From Paramacrobiotus metropolitanus (taxonomy: Eukaryota; Tardigrada; Eutardigrada; Parachela; Macrobiotidae), in assembly GCF_019649055.1 (NCBI RefSeq), contig NW_026570322.1:62001-126000 (forward strand): a stretch of 64,000 nucleotides of DNA, in the 5' to 3' direction. Positions 1-13,100 of this stretch are shown here, one piece after another. The notes under the pieces are model-generated. The model had not been told where the DNA came from and ran no database searches. It saw nothing but the letters and a program-made list of their open reading frames with translations. How positions within the stretch are numbered: position 1 is the first letter of the stretch; every line of letters begins with the position of its first letter. A program made the position numbers and the translations under genes.

Positions 1-58
1 CAGTATAACCGAACGATGTGACAAAATGTACTGTACTAGTTGCTTTTATTTGCTGCAG

Positions 59-435
59 CAAGGTTGAGCCGAATTTCGGATGATTACACCGCGCTCTTGC
101 GAGTGATAAACTCCACAGTTGGAAAAGAGCCGGAAGACGTGCAACTGGCTGTGGCATGGGTCATAAAAAACCGCGGGGATCAGGATCGTGCCGAATGGGG
201 TGGCGGTTCCATCGCCTCGGTGTGTGGCCATCTGGAGTCGCTCGGGAGTTTTAAAAACGATACCGCCGAGTTACACGATGCGAATTCTCAAAAGAAAACT
301 GAAAGCTGGCTGGAGAGGGCGTACGACCGCCCGGATCCTACGGAAGGAGCCGTGTACTTTACCAAAAAGAAAAACGAAACACAACGGTCACTGTGTAAAA
401 TTGCGGGATACTGGTTCCAAACGGAACTGGAGTAA
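59..435 (+). CDS. SleB-like cell-wall hydrolase, terminal exon (5' end outside window)
   Basis: About 125 residues are open from an acceptor (tttgctgcag, ending at 58) to a stop at 433-435. There is no ATG in frame, so I read it as the last exon of a gene that starts before the window. The pattern fits the Hydrolase_2 (SleB/CwlJ) family: a helix with AVAWVIKNRG near residue 40, a SIASVCGHLESLGSF stretch, and a C-terminal AVYFTKKKN...KIAGYWFQ that matches the family's 'Y...IG.H.FY' end. Family members cut peptidoglycan cross-links or glycan strands in bacterial spores and walls. An animal copy would most simply be a horizontally acquired gene used against bacteria or in digestion; that role is inference. 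The acceptor upstream argues against plain bacterial contamination. No signal peptide can be judged here. Family call moderate. Confidence 0.58.
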
Positions 436-1134
436 GAAAGTTAGCAGTTAGAAGGTTAGCAAGTTAGCAGTTAGAAAGTGAAAGTTAGCAGATACATGTC
501 CTACTTTTTTCGTACTAATGTTTCAAGTTTTTCACTAGCCTAGCGATCATACGTACATGTATGTACTTTGAATTTTTTATTACTTCAAACCATCATTATA
601 TAAAAATGTATCAAATGCAATTAGAAAAACAAAAGCTCGTTAAATAACTCAGCTTTCTCCACGGTGCTCATGGCTGAAACTGCGCCACCCCGCTGCGTCT
701 CTATCTAGAGACAGTCACTGTCGTAGAAATTGGTGCTTGTACTCTTTTTTTGTGTGCCTCAAATCGCCGCATCCATCGTATCTTCAAATTTTTTTGTTGT
801 TTCGCGTGCTGTCCGTAATACTGTCAAATGACGGGGTTTGCAGTGTTTTCCACTATGTACTGTACTACAATGGGGCTTCCCTCGTCTCGGAAAGGTGCAT
901 CGTTTTTCATTAATTAAGTAACAATTTTTTATTACAGTTAAATAATCCGCAGAACAGTCAATTTCAAAGCAGGTATATTTTTTATTTTCAAACAATTTTT
1001 GGTAGTTTTTCAACAAGACATTTGTATACAGTCGACAATGTAGGTGTGAGCAGTCGTTTAATCAAGTAGGAATGGAATGCACGCGGCGTTATAGTCAGTG
1101 CACTAAACACAAAGTACTATAGCTGTTACCAAGT
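436..1134. other. Intergenic AT-rich interval
   Basis: Between two convergent genes. It holds a short direct repeat just after the hydrolase stop (agttagcagttagaa-type units, 437-490). A TTTATT near 970, which is AATAAA on the minus strand, could be the poly(A) signal of the protease gene. Nothing else could be assigned. Confidence 0.4.
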
Positions 1135-4100
1135 CTAGTTGTTGGCCATAATTTCGTATATCCAATTCATCGCGTAAGCGGTGTTGGCGTAGACCTGTAA
1201 TACCGAACCAGCTTATTAGAATTATCTGTATGCATTGGCTGCGCGTGTTAATAATAGCGGTCTATGACTGTTGAAACCAAATAAAAATTAATCCGACATC
1301 CGAAAGAAACCGTACGGGATGAAGCGGAATTGGCAGTATTGAAACCGTACGGGACAAGATTGAACTGGCAGGATCGAAAACACTAAAATAAATTCATACC
1401 GCGGGAAAATCGATGTGCGCACAAGTCGGTGGTCCCCAGCTAACAATCCCGGCTACCATGTATTTGTTGTATTGGTTCTTGCAGACAAAAGGTCCGCCCG
1501 AGTCTCCGTGGCAGGTGTTCTTCCCGCCTAGCCAGTTTCCAGTTAAAAGCATGCACGCTCGTTAAATGAAATCAACATACCGATTCCCAAGAATCCCGAG
1601 CAGATCATGCGATCATTGATCCTGAGAGAAAAACACGACATTATTTTAAGTTTTTAACCGGTTTCTAATAAAAAGCTGCTCACTTGTTCGGACCGTGCAT
1701 CTCACCACAAACGGTTCGGTTAACCACCGGTACGGTCACGTGGCGCAGTGGTTTACCACCGTTTCGTGTTTGCGGTGCCAGGTTCGCAAATGTTTCCGGA
1801 TTAGGAACCCACCCACCGGTATTTCGCCCCCAACCTGACAGAATTACAGAACATTACCCGTAAACAATAATAAGCGATAAAGATAAACCGTCCAAATTGC
1901 GAAGACATAAACGCACAAAATCGAAAATTAAACGAATGAAAAGGTAAAAGATTCGTACCGGATGCTATGCACATGGTATCGGGCGCGACCTCTTGTCCTT
2001 GCCGGGGTAAACATGCCGGTACGACGTTCTTGCGGAATTTGATTGGTTGCTTGGTTTTAATCATGCAGTAATCGAAATCCGTGGTGCGTGGATTGGTGCC
2101 GTAATACGGATGGCTGTACATTAACTCAACTTTTGACACATTATTTTAATTTACCAAACTTTTAAAATGCGGTTTACCATAGCACCGTCTCGAATTCCAT
2201 ATCAGTACCGAGATCGTCGTTTGCGCTCAAGAGCACGTCATGCCCACCGACGCGGCCTCTGAACTGCGGCGCCGAACTGGGTCCCCTATTAACATCCGTT
2301 AACCTCTACATGCTTCTAACAAATAATTAATTCTGGAAGAATTACCCAGTAAAACAGTGCCCTGCGGTTAAGATCCACCTAAAAATGATACTTTAAGGTT
2401 TGCGGAACACCAGCCTCTACTTTCTCTTAACCTGTTAGAAATGATAGTTCCACCACAAAACTGACTGTTGCCTGCCGCGCGCAGCATCGCCACTTGCCAC
2501 TACAAACACAACCATTCCCTTTCGTTATGTCAATAAAAATGAAGAAATTACAAAATGTTAAGGACTCAGTAGGCCATCAGGAGCTTCACGCTATAATAGT
2601 AAAGTAAGGGAAGTCTGTCATCGTTTACCGGTACGGAATACGGATTCGCTTCGATGCCTGCAATATGCGTAGACCTCCTTTAAACGATGTAGAAATGACC
2701 GTACATTCCAAAAATGAAAGGTCAAGATTGCCGCTGTACCTCCAATAATTCGGGCGCTTTCACTGTGCATCGGGAAATGCGCGACCCCGCAGTCGGGATA
2801 GCAGTATTCGTGTTTCTCATCGGATCCATCGGCACAGTGCACGATGCCGTCACACTGCTGCTCCACCGATACACAGCCCAACGCCGGATTATCACAGGCC
2901 TGGTATCCGGCTCGACACGCCACCAACGATAAGGCGATATCGAAACCGGCGCCTTCCTGTACGTCATCAGCGACGAACGTAAAGACCAGCTGCGACGTGT
3001 TTCTGCAGAAAAGCACGGAAAGGCATTTCGAGGTTAGTAAACTTTATGTTGTACATATTGTACATGCAGTTTTAAACTGAAAAATTTATATAGGTACTTT
3101 GATAAAATGGAAAATGGTTACATGAAACGTTTGTGAACGACAAACTAACGCTTTTCGAAAGGTCACCGGTCTGCCTTTATGCTTACTCGAATCGCAGCTT
3201 CATCAGCTCGTTGTCGCTGCAGAAGCGCTGAACGACATTATTGCTGATATCGGTGATGGTCAGCGAATCATAACACCATCGATCCAAATCGAATAACCGA
3301 GCGTCCACCAGCACCGGGTAATTCCTACAAACATTGGTCAAATCCTTTATTCAATTTCTGCCAATGGGTGTAAAGTTGCATACGGATTGGTTCGGACAGT
3401 CCACGTGCAGTGCTGATTGGGCGGATAATTGGCGGGAAACGACGGTGAACGGATTTCGAAAGTATCCGTCAACTGCGTCAAATCGACGGTGTGATTGCAC
3501 TGGGTCGACGGGCTGGGAGGCGCCCAATCGAAAAACTCCAGTTCTACCAAAGAAACCTTGGATTTAGTATGACGGACGGTTTGCAGTAAGACTTGACAAA
3601 TTTTCTTACCGGCTTTCCAACCGCGTCCCTGTGTGCCGTAATCGGTACAAAAATCCACGATAATTCGATTGGTGCGGGATGTGTACGAAAATGAGAAGTT
3701 GCTGTAAGTTCCACAAACCGGGCCTGAAACAAAAGAATTATAAATAAATAAATAACAATAATTTAATTATAAATAAATACATAAATAATATTGTAATAAG
3801 TAGGTAAGAAATAATTAAATTCTAGTAAGCAGTTAAATCATAAAAATTTAAAATAAAGATTATCAATATAAATAAACAAAAAAGGCTGTGATGTCAATGG
3901 GAAAAATTTTTTCGGAAATCGGAAAAATTGTTACCGACCGATAACGGGATGGGTAAGGGTTTCGATGTCCCGGCAAACTTTAGCCACGTTATGACTGCTC
4001 AGGAGGGTTGTCGCATTGACTGCCGGAGAAACTGTGAAAACAGCGAAATCTTAATTTGATGTCAATTTTAAAAAGTGTCACTTTCCTATCTTCACTCACA

Positions 4101-6550
4101 CGGCGGAAATTCGTAGACATTGACGAAATCCATATTACTGTTAGAAACAATTAGAATTTCAGAGTATGAATCTAGGCCGGTTTATAAAACACAGGATATA
4201 CTGCTTTACCACTGTCCATGTTCTCCTTCTTCTACGTCAAAAATTCCGTTGACATTGATACGAATTCGCCGGTTGGACGGCACAGTAACAACCCATCGGC
4301 ACCACTTCAGCCAAACATGAATGAATTAAATTTTGATCAAGCGATACGGTTTGACGTATTAATGAACAAGCTCCTTACAGTGTAAGGTAAATAATTTCCG
4401 GCTTCGTCAAAATTATCGCTGGATATGGACGCAGTGTCGGTGGCGGCGGTGAAGGTCAAGTCGCGGACCTCCTGACATCCATGCTGTCCGTGCACTATGC
4501 GCAATATAAGCAAACGAGCACCACAATTATGCAATCAGCTATGCAAGACTGTACGACTTACGAGTACTATCATCAATTAAGCAATTAAGGAGATACGAAA
4601 TTACATTATTAAAATTTGTAAAAAACAAGATAATAAATCCTAAAATATTAAAAAATCTTAAATTAAAAAATTAAATCATAATAATTGCTACAGAACTTAA
4701 TAGTAACACCTACGGTATATCGGTTACTATTCGGCACCACTGTACAAGTAATTCTACAATAATTGATTAAGCAATAATTAAGAGTGATAATATGATCGAC
4801 TGAAGCGAAGCGAAGGTCCTCTATGCTCAAGAAAACAGGTATTTCTGTCCGTCGGTCACGTTCCTAAAATCCTGTCGGTCACACCGACATATGCATAGTG
4901 CGACTATAGCTATCACTCGAAGTACTGCCCTGTCGGTCACTTAGTTTTAACTTTTAAGCAAAATACTTTTAAGAAGTTAAAAGTCAAGTACCTATATACT
5001 TGTATATATTAAAATATTAAAGCCCAGATATTTATCGATTGTTGTGTGTTTGGATTAAAGGTCAAGTTGAACCGGCATGACTTCATAAAGTGTCGTTTTT
5101 GAAAAGTTTGAAAGCAGTAAATCCCGATTTGTGCAGCAACAGACCAGAATCGAAAGGGATCAGTTCTGTGCCGCGCAGCAAAACCAGTACCGTCGCAGAG
5201 GTCATCCGTTCGCCGTGTACCAACGCAAACAGTTGCGAGTATCCTTTAATAAGCTTTTGGGCAATTAATCAAGTATAGGCCGGAGTAGCTCAACATCACA
5301 ACTAAACGAAAAAACAATGCGCTGGATGAAAAACATCAAAATACCCGCCAAGCAAAGAGTGCGAATATGCAGCCCGAACGACGGCGATCCAGTCAGGGAC
5401 CGGGAAGCAGCTGCCCGTAGACGATGCGCCATCGCACAATCTGGACAAGAATAGAGCGCTAACCGGCGAAATAGAACGCACCGCTGTGCGTCATACAGCA
5501 ACGGCAACAATTAATGCCACATATTCTAGCAACAGCTCCGAAATGGTTAACCTGCACGGAACGCACCAAACCTTAGCCCGCATTAAAACCAATAAAAAAG
5601 CTGCAGGGTCAGGCATAGTCGAAACATGTGCACAGCTAATGGGCTTAAGCGGGGCACTATGATGTGTGCGGGCAAGACCACTAGATGCCCATCTAGAGTT
5701 CTTGGTGTGGGACATATATAGTTAACAAGCCGAGGAGTTCGTCGCCAGACTCACTGCCACACTGTCTGTAAATATCGGTAAAATTTCACAAGTACTCTGG
5801 ACTTTAAGTTTATTTACAACTGTATGGCCACAACAACCCATCACCATGAAACGGACGGAACAGTCGGAAAATTGCGTTAAGCTCTGTCTTCTTTAACGTT
5901 AGCTTCGGCCATTACAATACATAACGGATAAAGAATTGCTTGCGAGAGAGCAGTCTTCCATAATTATTGAAAAACGAAAACTCGCATCCGGTCTTATTTG
6001 CGAAGGCTTCTTACGCGTGAAAATACGAAGCGATTTGGCGGTATAGAGTTAGTCTTCCCGTTTAGCATTATGCAGTCCATTAAGCAAAGAATTAGAAAAC
6101 TACCCCTCAAAAGAAGGCTTTAATTAAAAAGCTGTGGGCAGGCGCTCTATTTCCATTAAATATATCGAAAATAATTTATCTAGGTAATTAATGTCCGAAA
6201 TGTGGTGTTCAACCTCTTCACGGACATCACAGTCAGTAAAAACAACAGTCTGCTGCGTCTATGCGTATATGTAATTCTGTTTTTGGCTTCGCTTCGGTCT
6301 TCTAGTGCTGGCCAATAGCGGTGCACTTCCCTAGTAACAACTATTGTACTTCAACAAACTCTTTCTTTAAAAAACAATAAAAATTAAATACTTGTTACTT
6401 ACAAATACATACACAGTATGCATGTATGTACTCTGTATAAAACAGTTATAGGTACTAAGAGTTATCACTTAAAAGACAAAAAACACGCGTACCGGAAGCG
6501 GCGCTGATCAGTGCAATAAGCACTACGAAGCTAGCGATCCTTCTATCCAT
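1135..6550 (-). CDS. Secreted CUB-CUB-LDLa-trypsin serine protease
   Basis: Seventeen exons on the minus strand. Exon 1 (6493-6550) is MDRRIASFVVLIALISAASG, a clean signal peptide. Exons near 4379-4494, 4210-4304, 4100-4137 and 3935-4031 form CUB 1; 3384-3723 and 3187-3324 hold CUB 2; 2740-3002 has an LDL-receptor class A repeat (CDGIVHCADGSDEKHEYC) and the activation site RIIGG. The peptidase continues in 2635-2657, 2432-2499, 2346-2378, 2178-2285, about 1959-2135, 1684-1834, 1581-1621, 1400-1527 and 1135-1194. The triad is present: His in TAGHC, Asp in TDFDYCMIK, Ser in CHGDSGGP. Six residues before the Ser is Asn (KNTCHGDSGG), not the Asp of trypsins, so strict Arg/Lys specificity is not expected. 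Likely an extracellular zymogen of immunity or matrix turnover. The long first intron (4495-6492) is unexplained. One acceptor near 2135 and the donor near 3935 are uncertain. Confidence 0.85.
4495..6492 (-). other. Long first intron of the CUB/trypsin gene
   Basis: About 2 kb between the signal-peptide exon and the first CUB exon. It contains three direct copies of GTCGGTCAC (about 4851, 4874, 4932). Around 5090-5700 there are several plus-strand stretches that are open but interrupted by stops and shifts. I could not match them to a family; they may be remains of a mobile element. Confidence 0.35.
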
Positions 6551-7183
6551 ATTCCGTGGATCACCGGGTTTTAAAAAACAAAGCTAGACTGAAGTCTGAA
6601 ACCAACGTTAATCGTTCAGCTGATCATGCGATCTATCTCAATGCAGCTGGCTGCGGCTCAACCAAAACACCTTACGCTACGATTGTTCCCAATAGAGTAC
6701 TGTTGTACCGGGTAACCAGTAATCCACACAGAGAAACGTCGATAATCTCATTAGCAACGTTTTGTTCTTTAATGGAACAGGAACAATGGCGATTCAAAAT
6801 ATTTTCATTGTAAATCATAACGCGATAAGATACAGTACCACGCAGCGCATGTATCGACCGGAAACCATAATTTCACCGCACTGATATCATGCCGCATGTC
6901 GACAAGCGTGATTAACGAATATCGGCGAAAATACCGTTAGTGTGTTAGTGTTTATTACAAATATTTTCATAATGTTTGCATAATTCTTTCCATCTTCATG
7001 CACAGAATATTAGTAAGGCATATATTTCTAAAAAAGTTATTATCAAAGAAAGAAAAAACAAATTCAAAGAGCTTAATCACAAAAATTCGGAAGAAAAACA
7101 GAGATTAGAAAAATGAGCAACGCAATACTCCATCGGGCGGCGGCCACTTGAGATACAACAAGTAACAATCCCAACAATTCCCG
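6551..7183. other. Intergenic interval between protease and FANCJ
   Basis: Separates the 5' end of the protease gene from the 3' end of the FANCJ gene; both lie on the minus strand. AT-rich, with no convincing exon seen. Confidence 0.35.
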
Positions 7184-10100
7184 TTAATAGATCCCGCGCT
7201 TCTTTTTCCGCACATTAAACTGCCGCTCCCCCGTCGGCGGGGACGGCGCTGACGATTTCGTGACAAACGGCGGCGCGGACAATTGTCGGGAGATGGTGGA
7301 GGGTCCCGGCTTAAGTTTTAATGGTGAATCTTCGTCATCCGTCAGAATCTGCTCATCCAACATCTCCTGCAACGGGCGCTCTTCCAGTGGTGGCGCGACG
7401 GGCTGCATGGCCAGGCGGTGCGCCACAAACGCCCGCAGACTGTTCATGGGATCGGCGAAATCGCGGAAGTTTCTTTTAATCCGCTGTCGCACCCATTTGG
7501 ACAAACCTGCACCAGCAAACGCGGGGTTATTATTCAAATTTAATATCCAACAAAAATAAATGTAATATCCAAATATTTATATAATACATGACTTAATCTT
7601 ACATATGTTTTTGAAAAAAATATAAATACAAAAAATAAACCTAAAAATTATTCAAATTAAATAAAAATGATTAAAAAAACAGAAAAGATATTCGAGAAAG
7701 TTGGTAAAGATTTTTTGCCCACCATCGACGAATTTTGGGTTCATGAAGCGCTGCTCCAACAGGATTAATGCGCCCCAGTCATGTTTATGACGAAGACATC
7801 GTCCCAAGGCTAAAACAAATTAAGAACAGTGTATCTGTTACCGTTGTTAACCGGCAGAACGGCATAAATACGACTAATCAGTAAATAATAAGACTAATCA
7901 ATAAAAATGAACAAATCGTGTAAAGCAGCAAACCTTGGTTAATGGCTCGGAAGGCTTGAATATCGTACCATTCATCACCGGATAACAATCCCAAATTTCT
8001 CCGCGCATCATTATACTGGCGTTTCATTTTCACCTGCAATGAAATCGATCAGCGGTGTACTGATCGAAGCAGCATACCCTTTCCTAATAGCTTCCAGAAA
8101 TTCGATTTACTAATAAAAAAAAACAAGAAAGTACTGTGGCACCCGGCTCCACTCGATGCGTAGGAAGCCGCCACAGCCATATTGGGAAAGTTTAAAACCA
8201 CGATTTTGTTCCATTTCGCAATACACAACAGCTGACATTATCACAAGTTTTTTTCTCTTAAATTTTCAGTATCCCCGAAGACACGAATCACTGAATCTCG
8301 ATTTCGTGCCTTTCTTTTAAGCCATCGCTTGACTCATATAAACTCCTAGCCGGTTTTAAAAGCCCGCCATCCAAACACGGCTAACTAAAAATAATTCTAC
8401 CTAGACAAATTATTCAGGAAAGGCGAAAAAATACTTAGAAAAGGAAAATCACTATTCAGATACGCGAGCAATGGTAACGGTTGCCGACATTACTACATGC
8501 GTAATGTTTGCGTTGTTATCAGCCACTGCACTACAACTCTTCATTAAAAAGTGTGCTGTTGCTCTTGAGTCATGACAATCATTCACAATCCTTCGAAAAT
8601 TTCTCACTTTAAGAAAACGAAGTCATCACGGACTTCTAACCACCACAACGGAAGGTCTTTTAAATTAAATTGAGTTAAATTAAACAAATTATTTTAATTA
8701 AGTTAAATTAAATTGAGCAAACGTTTAGCGCACAATCTAACACACTCCATAATATCTCAAGAAAAAAAAAATTTTATTATGCACCCAATTTTTTTCAAGA
8801 ATAGGGTACTGATTAATAATCAGTGATTATATGCTGAAAATAATACGCCAGTGACATTTTGCGTTATTATCCAAAAACTTTTCTTTGAAAAAAAAATTAT
8901 TTTTTTATTGATCTGCTCACTACGGAAAATCACGTGCCCACCTGTGTGTCCTGAAAATACGGATAGGGTATGCCCACGGCAATCACGGCGCGGGCATTAT
9001 CATCGGCAAAATCCAATCCCTCACTGATCTTCCCGCGGTAAACGCCGAACATTAGCGCCCCATCCTGACCCTCATGCAAGCCGGTGCCGCGGATCGCTTG
9101 ATAAAATGTCTCCAGGATGGCGGCGAAGACGTTCTTATCCGCGCGCTGCGGTTCTTGCAGCACGACTTTCTTCTCCTCCAGTGCCTCGTAGATTCCATTT
9201 AACTGCATATTAAAACAGAAACATTCTAAACAGATTGGAAGAATTAACAGAAACAACGAAAAACGACAGATTCGAAAACCCGGTAAACCTATATTTTTAT
9301 TCTTTCTTGTTCATACTTACTGAATCTACCGAAAAAGAACCTAAAAAATTAATTAATGAAATACAAGGAGTCAAGGACTAATTAAGCCATCATAATGTTT
9401 TATATGTTTACGCTAACAGATTCCAATAAATGATCGAAGTGTTTTTATCGTAGCCGTTATTCTACAATCTTTTCTACAGCTTTAGGAAGTTGTGGAAAAG
9501 AAAGCTGAGATCATACGTACAAATAAAACTCAGTTTATAAATTCAAAAAATCATAAAAGTAAAACCAAATTTAAAAAATGTATAAAACTCACTGAAAATT
9601 ACTTAATTATAAAATTGTTCTATGATCAACCAATTGCGTAGATTTATATTATTAGAGTTTTATTGATCCATTCACCTTCCATCGAGTGATCATCGTGTCC
9701 ATGGCCTTATACGACGTGAAAAAGCACAGCACCCCCTTAGGGACCGCCTGGCACACCTGCAGCACGGCATTGCCCAGATCATCCTGATACGCCAGCGTCT
9801 GCACGTTCTTATACGTCCCGCACAACGTCGTCCGCGCCGGCCCCTGTCCAATGACCCCCGCCCACACCTGTCCATCCTCAATAACGTGCGGCGCCTCGAA
9901 CTTCACCTGAAACTCGAGCCCCAACTCCGACTGGAACGACGCCATAGGCGACAGCGTCCCCGATGTCAACACCACCGCGTGGCACACCTTGAAGTCCCCG
10001 AAGGCCACCGCCGGATTGAGACACCAGAAATTTAAGGTAATATTCCACTGCGGTATGGCAGTGCCGCGGCGGTGTTTGCGCTGACGGAAGTATTCCATAT

Positions 10101-13100
10101 CGCTGCGGAAGGAGATGGGCTCCTTGACGACGACGATGTTGTAGTCGGCGGCGTGCTGGCAGTCGTTGCGGTACAGGTAGTCCAGGACGACGGAGAGGCT
10201 GCCGACGAGGAGCAGCGCGGCGGAGGAGACTTTCTTCTTGGCGCTCGGACCATCGCCGGCATCACCGGCGTAGATGCGCCCGTACTCGGATTGTTCTTCT
10301 TCCGTGGCGTTTTTGTCGTTGTACAACGCCTCCACGTTTTTCTGCAAAATCATTGGCTTCGTCCCGCACACTGTCCGATTGTGGTAAATAATCAGCATTT
10401 TCTAGAAGTTACTTATATTCGATACAAACTGAAAAAGTGAAAAATTGTAACTGAATATTTTAAATCATCCGTTTCACAAAAACTTTATAAAAAGTTCAAC
10501 TAAAACATCACTAAACTACGGTGTGATTTATGTTTCCGATGTAGTGTGTTGCATTCAACAATGAGAGTTTAGTCTTGACGACCACTAAACTACAGCAACT
10601 GAGTATTGCAAGACACATTCACCAAGCCTTACTGTGATGAACGGTGCGTATGAAATTCCTTAATTTACGATACTTAAAACACGTAATGAATAATTCACTG
10701 TAAAACTGGACAACTTTTTCCGCGTCAAAAGAAAAATTCAATCAGAAAACCGAAAAATTAATTCTACTTCTGGCACAAATACTATCGATACTACAAAGTA
10801 CAACGACGATTTCGCTCACAGCTACCTCGCAAAATTTTGCCATTCAATTTTAGCCACTCGACTACGAGCACTACATTAAAATGCAACTGCATTTTAATGT
10901 AGTGCATGAATTTTAATGTAGTGCATGCATCATTAGAATGCATGATAAGAAAATACGGTAGTTTTTCCTGTGTTGAACGTTAGGAAGAAAATGTCATAAA
11001 TTATCGATACTACTATACAAAATATCAAATAATTAACAGAAAATTTTATACAACTTTTCCAGAACCAAAAATAGATTTCTGTCGAAAACCTCAAGAAAAA
11101 CAACGTTAATCTTCAAACAGCATAATTATTGGTAGTGTACGCTAAACACTCAAACGTATTACTATTATGGAAGCTGAGAGCCACTCCACTACAACGCTGT
11201 TCATTTACCTATACTGTATAAGGCATATAATTATGTTAAAAATAACACAATGCGAGGAATTAACGATTTTCCAATAAGTCTGCAACACAGCAACACGGTA
11301 CCTTGAAGGCGGGGAATTCTTTCGGCCCGAGGTGCAGTCGGGTGGCGATGGCGATCATATCCCGTCCCGTGATGACCCGATTGGCCGCGCTGTTAATGCC
11401 CACCTCCAGATTGTCCGCGGCTTCCTCCACCCACCCCTCCAACGGCTGCAGCACCCGCAGCAGATCCATGACAATCTCGTATAACGCCGCCGGACTGATA
11501 TGCTCCCCGCTGTCCATGGAGTACTTGGCCGCCTGGTCGCTCAACTCGCGCGCCGTGAACTGCAGGTCCTGGATGGCCATCTTCAGGTTGTCCAGTTGCA
11601 GAATGTAGGAGGCCGCTTCGCGAGCGGCATCCTCCATGTTGTGGCCCTCGTCGAAGATGACGATGGCGTTGTCCAGGCTGATCTGCATGGTGGCCCGGAT
11701 CTTGGCGTCCACGAGGTAGTTGTACGGGGTAAAGATCAGCTGGGCGCCGTCGCGCAGCTCACGCGAGGCGAAATACGGGCAAAACTGTCAACAGTGCGAA
11801 TTCCAGTAAAAAAAATTCTGAGACCTCATCTCAAATAAACCTTAAAAAATTCCGTTCAAAAATTCTAATCTACAGAATCAATAAGTTCTAATCATTTCTG
11901 AATAATTTCTAATAATAATATTTAATTAATTTATAAAAATTTCTGAAATTTTGATCTATAGGTATACTGACGAAAATTTGACAAATATCACAGCGAACAA
12001 AAATTCTTAACTGAAAAGCTGAATTATCTTACAAAAGCTCGAGCAGTACAAACACTTGGAATAAACACACTCAGATTCGTGTGGAAAAAGACAAAGATGA
12101 TTCGATTATTCAAGCTCAAATAAGATCACTCAACAGCAGACAAAAACAGCTAAGCTTCTTAGATAAATTATCGACATTTTTGTATTTACAATACATATTA
12201 AAAACACCTATACAAGCTATATTTAATCTGACAAAGCGTTAATTTTCAGATTATTTGTATTTTCAATTTCCAAATAAGGAAATTTGATTCTAAAACCTGC
12301 AATCAAAAACATTTCAACTTCTCATATACATTTTAATAATTTTGTATAGTAAAACTATCTATACAGTACTTCAGTACGTCTTTAATTGGTAAAGAAGTTT
12401 TCAATTTGTAAAATTATTTGTGTTTTCAGTTATCCGCTGACAATTCCAAAAATGCAAAGACCTCCTCTTACACGGTGTTTCTTTCCAGATTTGACCAGAT
12501 CTTCAATATCGAAGGCCGTTTTCAAATCGTAATTCTGCAACTGACCATGCGACACCGCTCGGCCCTTTCCGAAATAATCACAAGTCTGCAATACAAAAAA
12601 AACCCGCATTTTTTTTAAATGAGAATTTCTTTAAAAAAAATGCTGTGTACCTGGCCATCCAACGGATCGTCCGCATCCGTCGACATATCCATGGCTTCCT
12701 GAAAGGGATGCTTCTGGGCGTTCTCCAGCAGTCGCGAACAGTTCTCATTTTTATTCCCATGTTTCGAGACATACTCGTGGATGCAGTACTGTGAAAATGA
12801 CAGAATTCATTATTTGTTTTACAATAATAACACGAGGCAGTATGGCTAAACGTAATGAAACATTCACATACCTGCTCGCGACTTCCCAGAATCGTCATCC
12901 TGCATTAAACCGCACCATGAGAAATCGCAAATAAAATCAGGAATAATCAAATTGTGTTTGAAAAATCAAATGTGTTTAACGCTCCTTTGTTCGCTACTTT
13001 TCCAACGAAAAAGCCAAAATTATTAAGCGCTACTCATTGATTATTTACTCGTCCGAAATAAATAAACTCAATTTTCTTAAAATCGAAAAATACTGTTTCG

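Noticed and set aside
5090-5720. Possible retroelement or gene on the plus strand in the protease intron
   Set aside because: Frames are broken by several stops and match no family that I can name.
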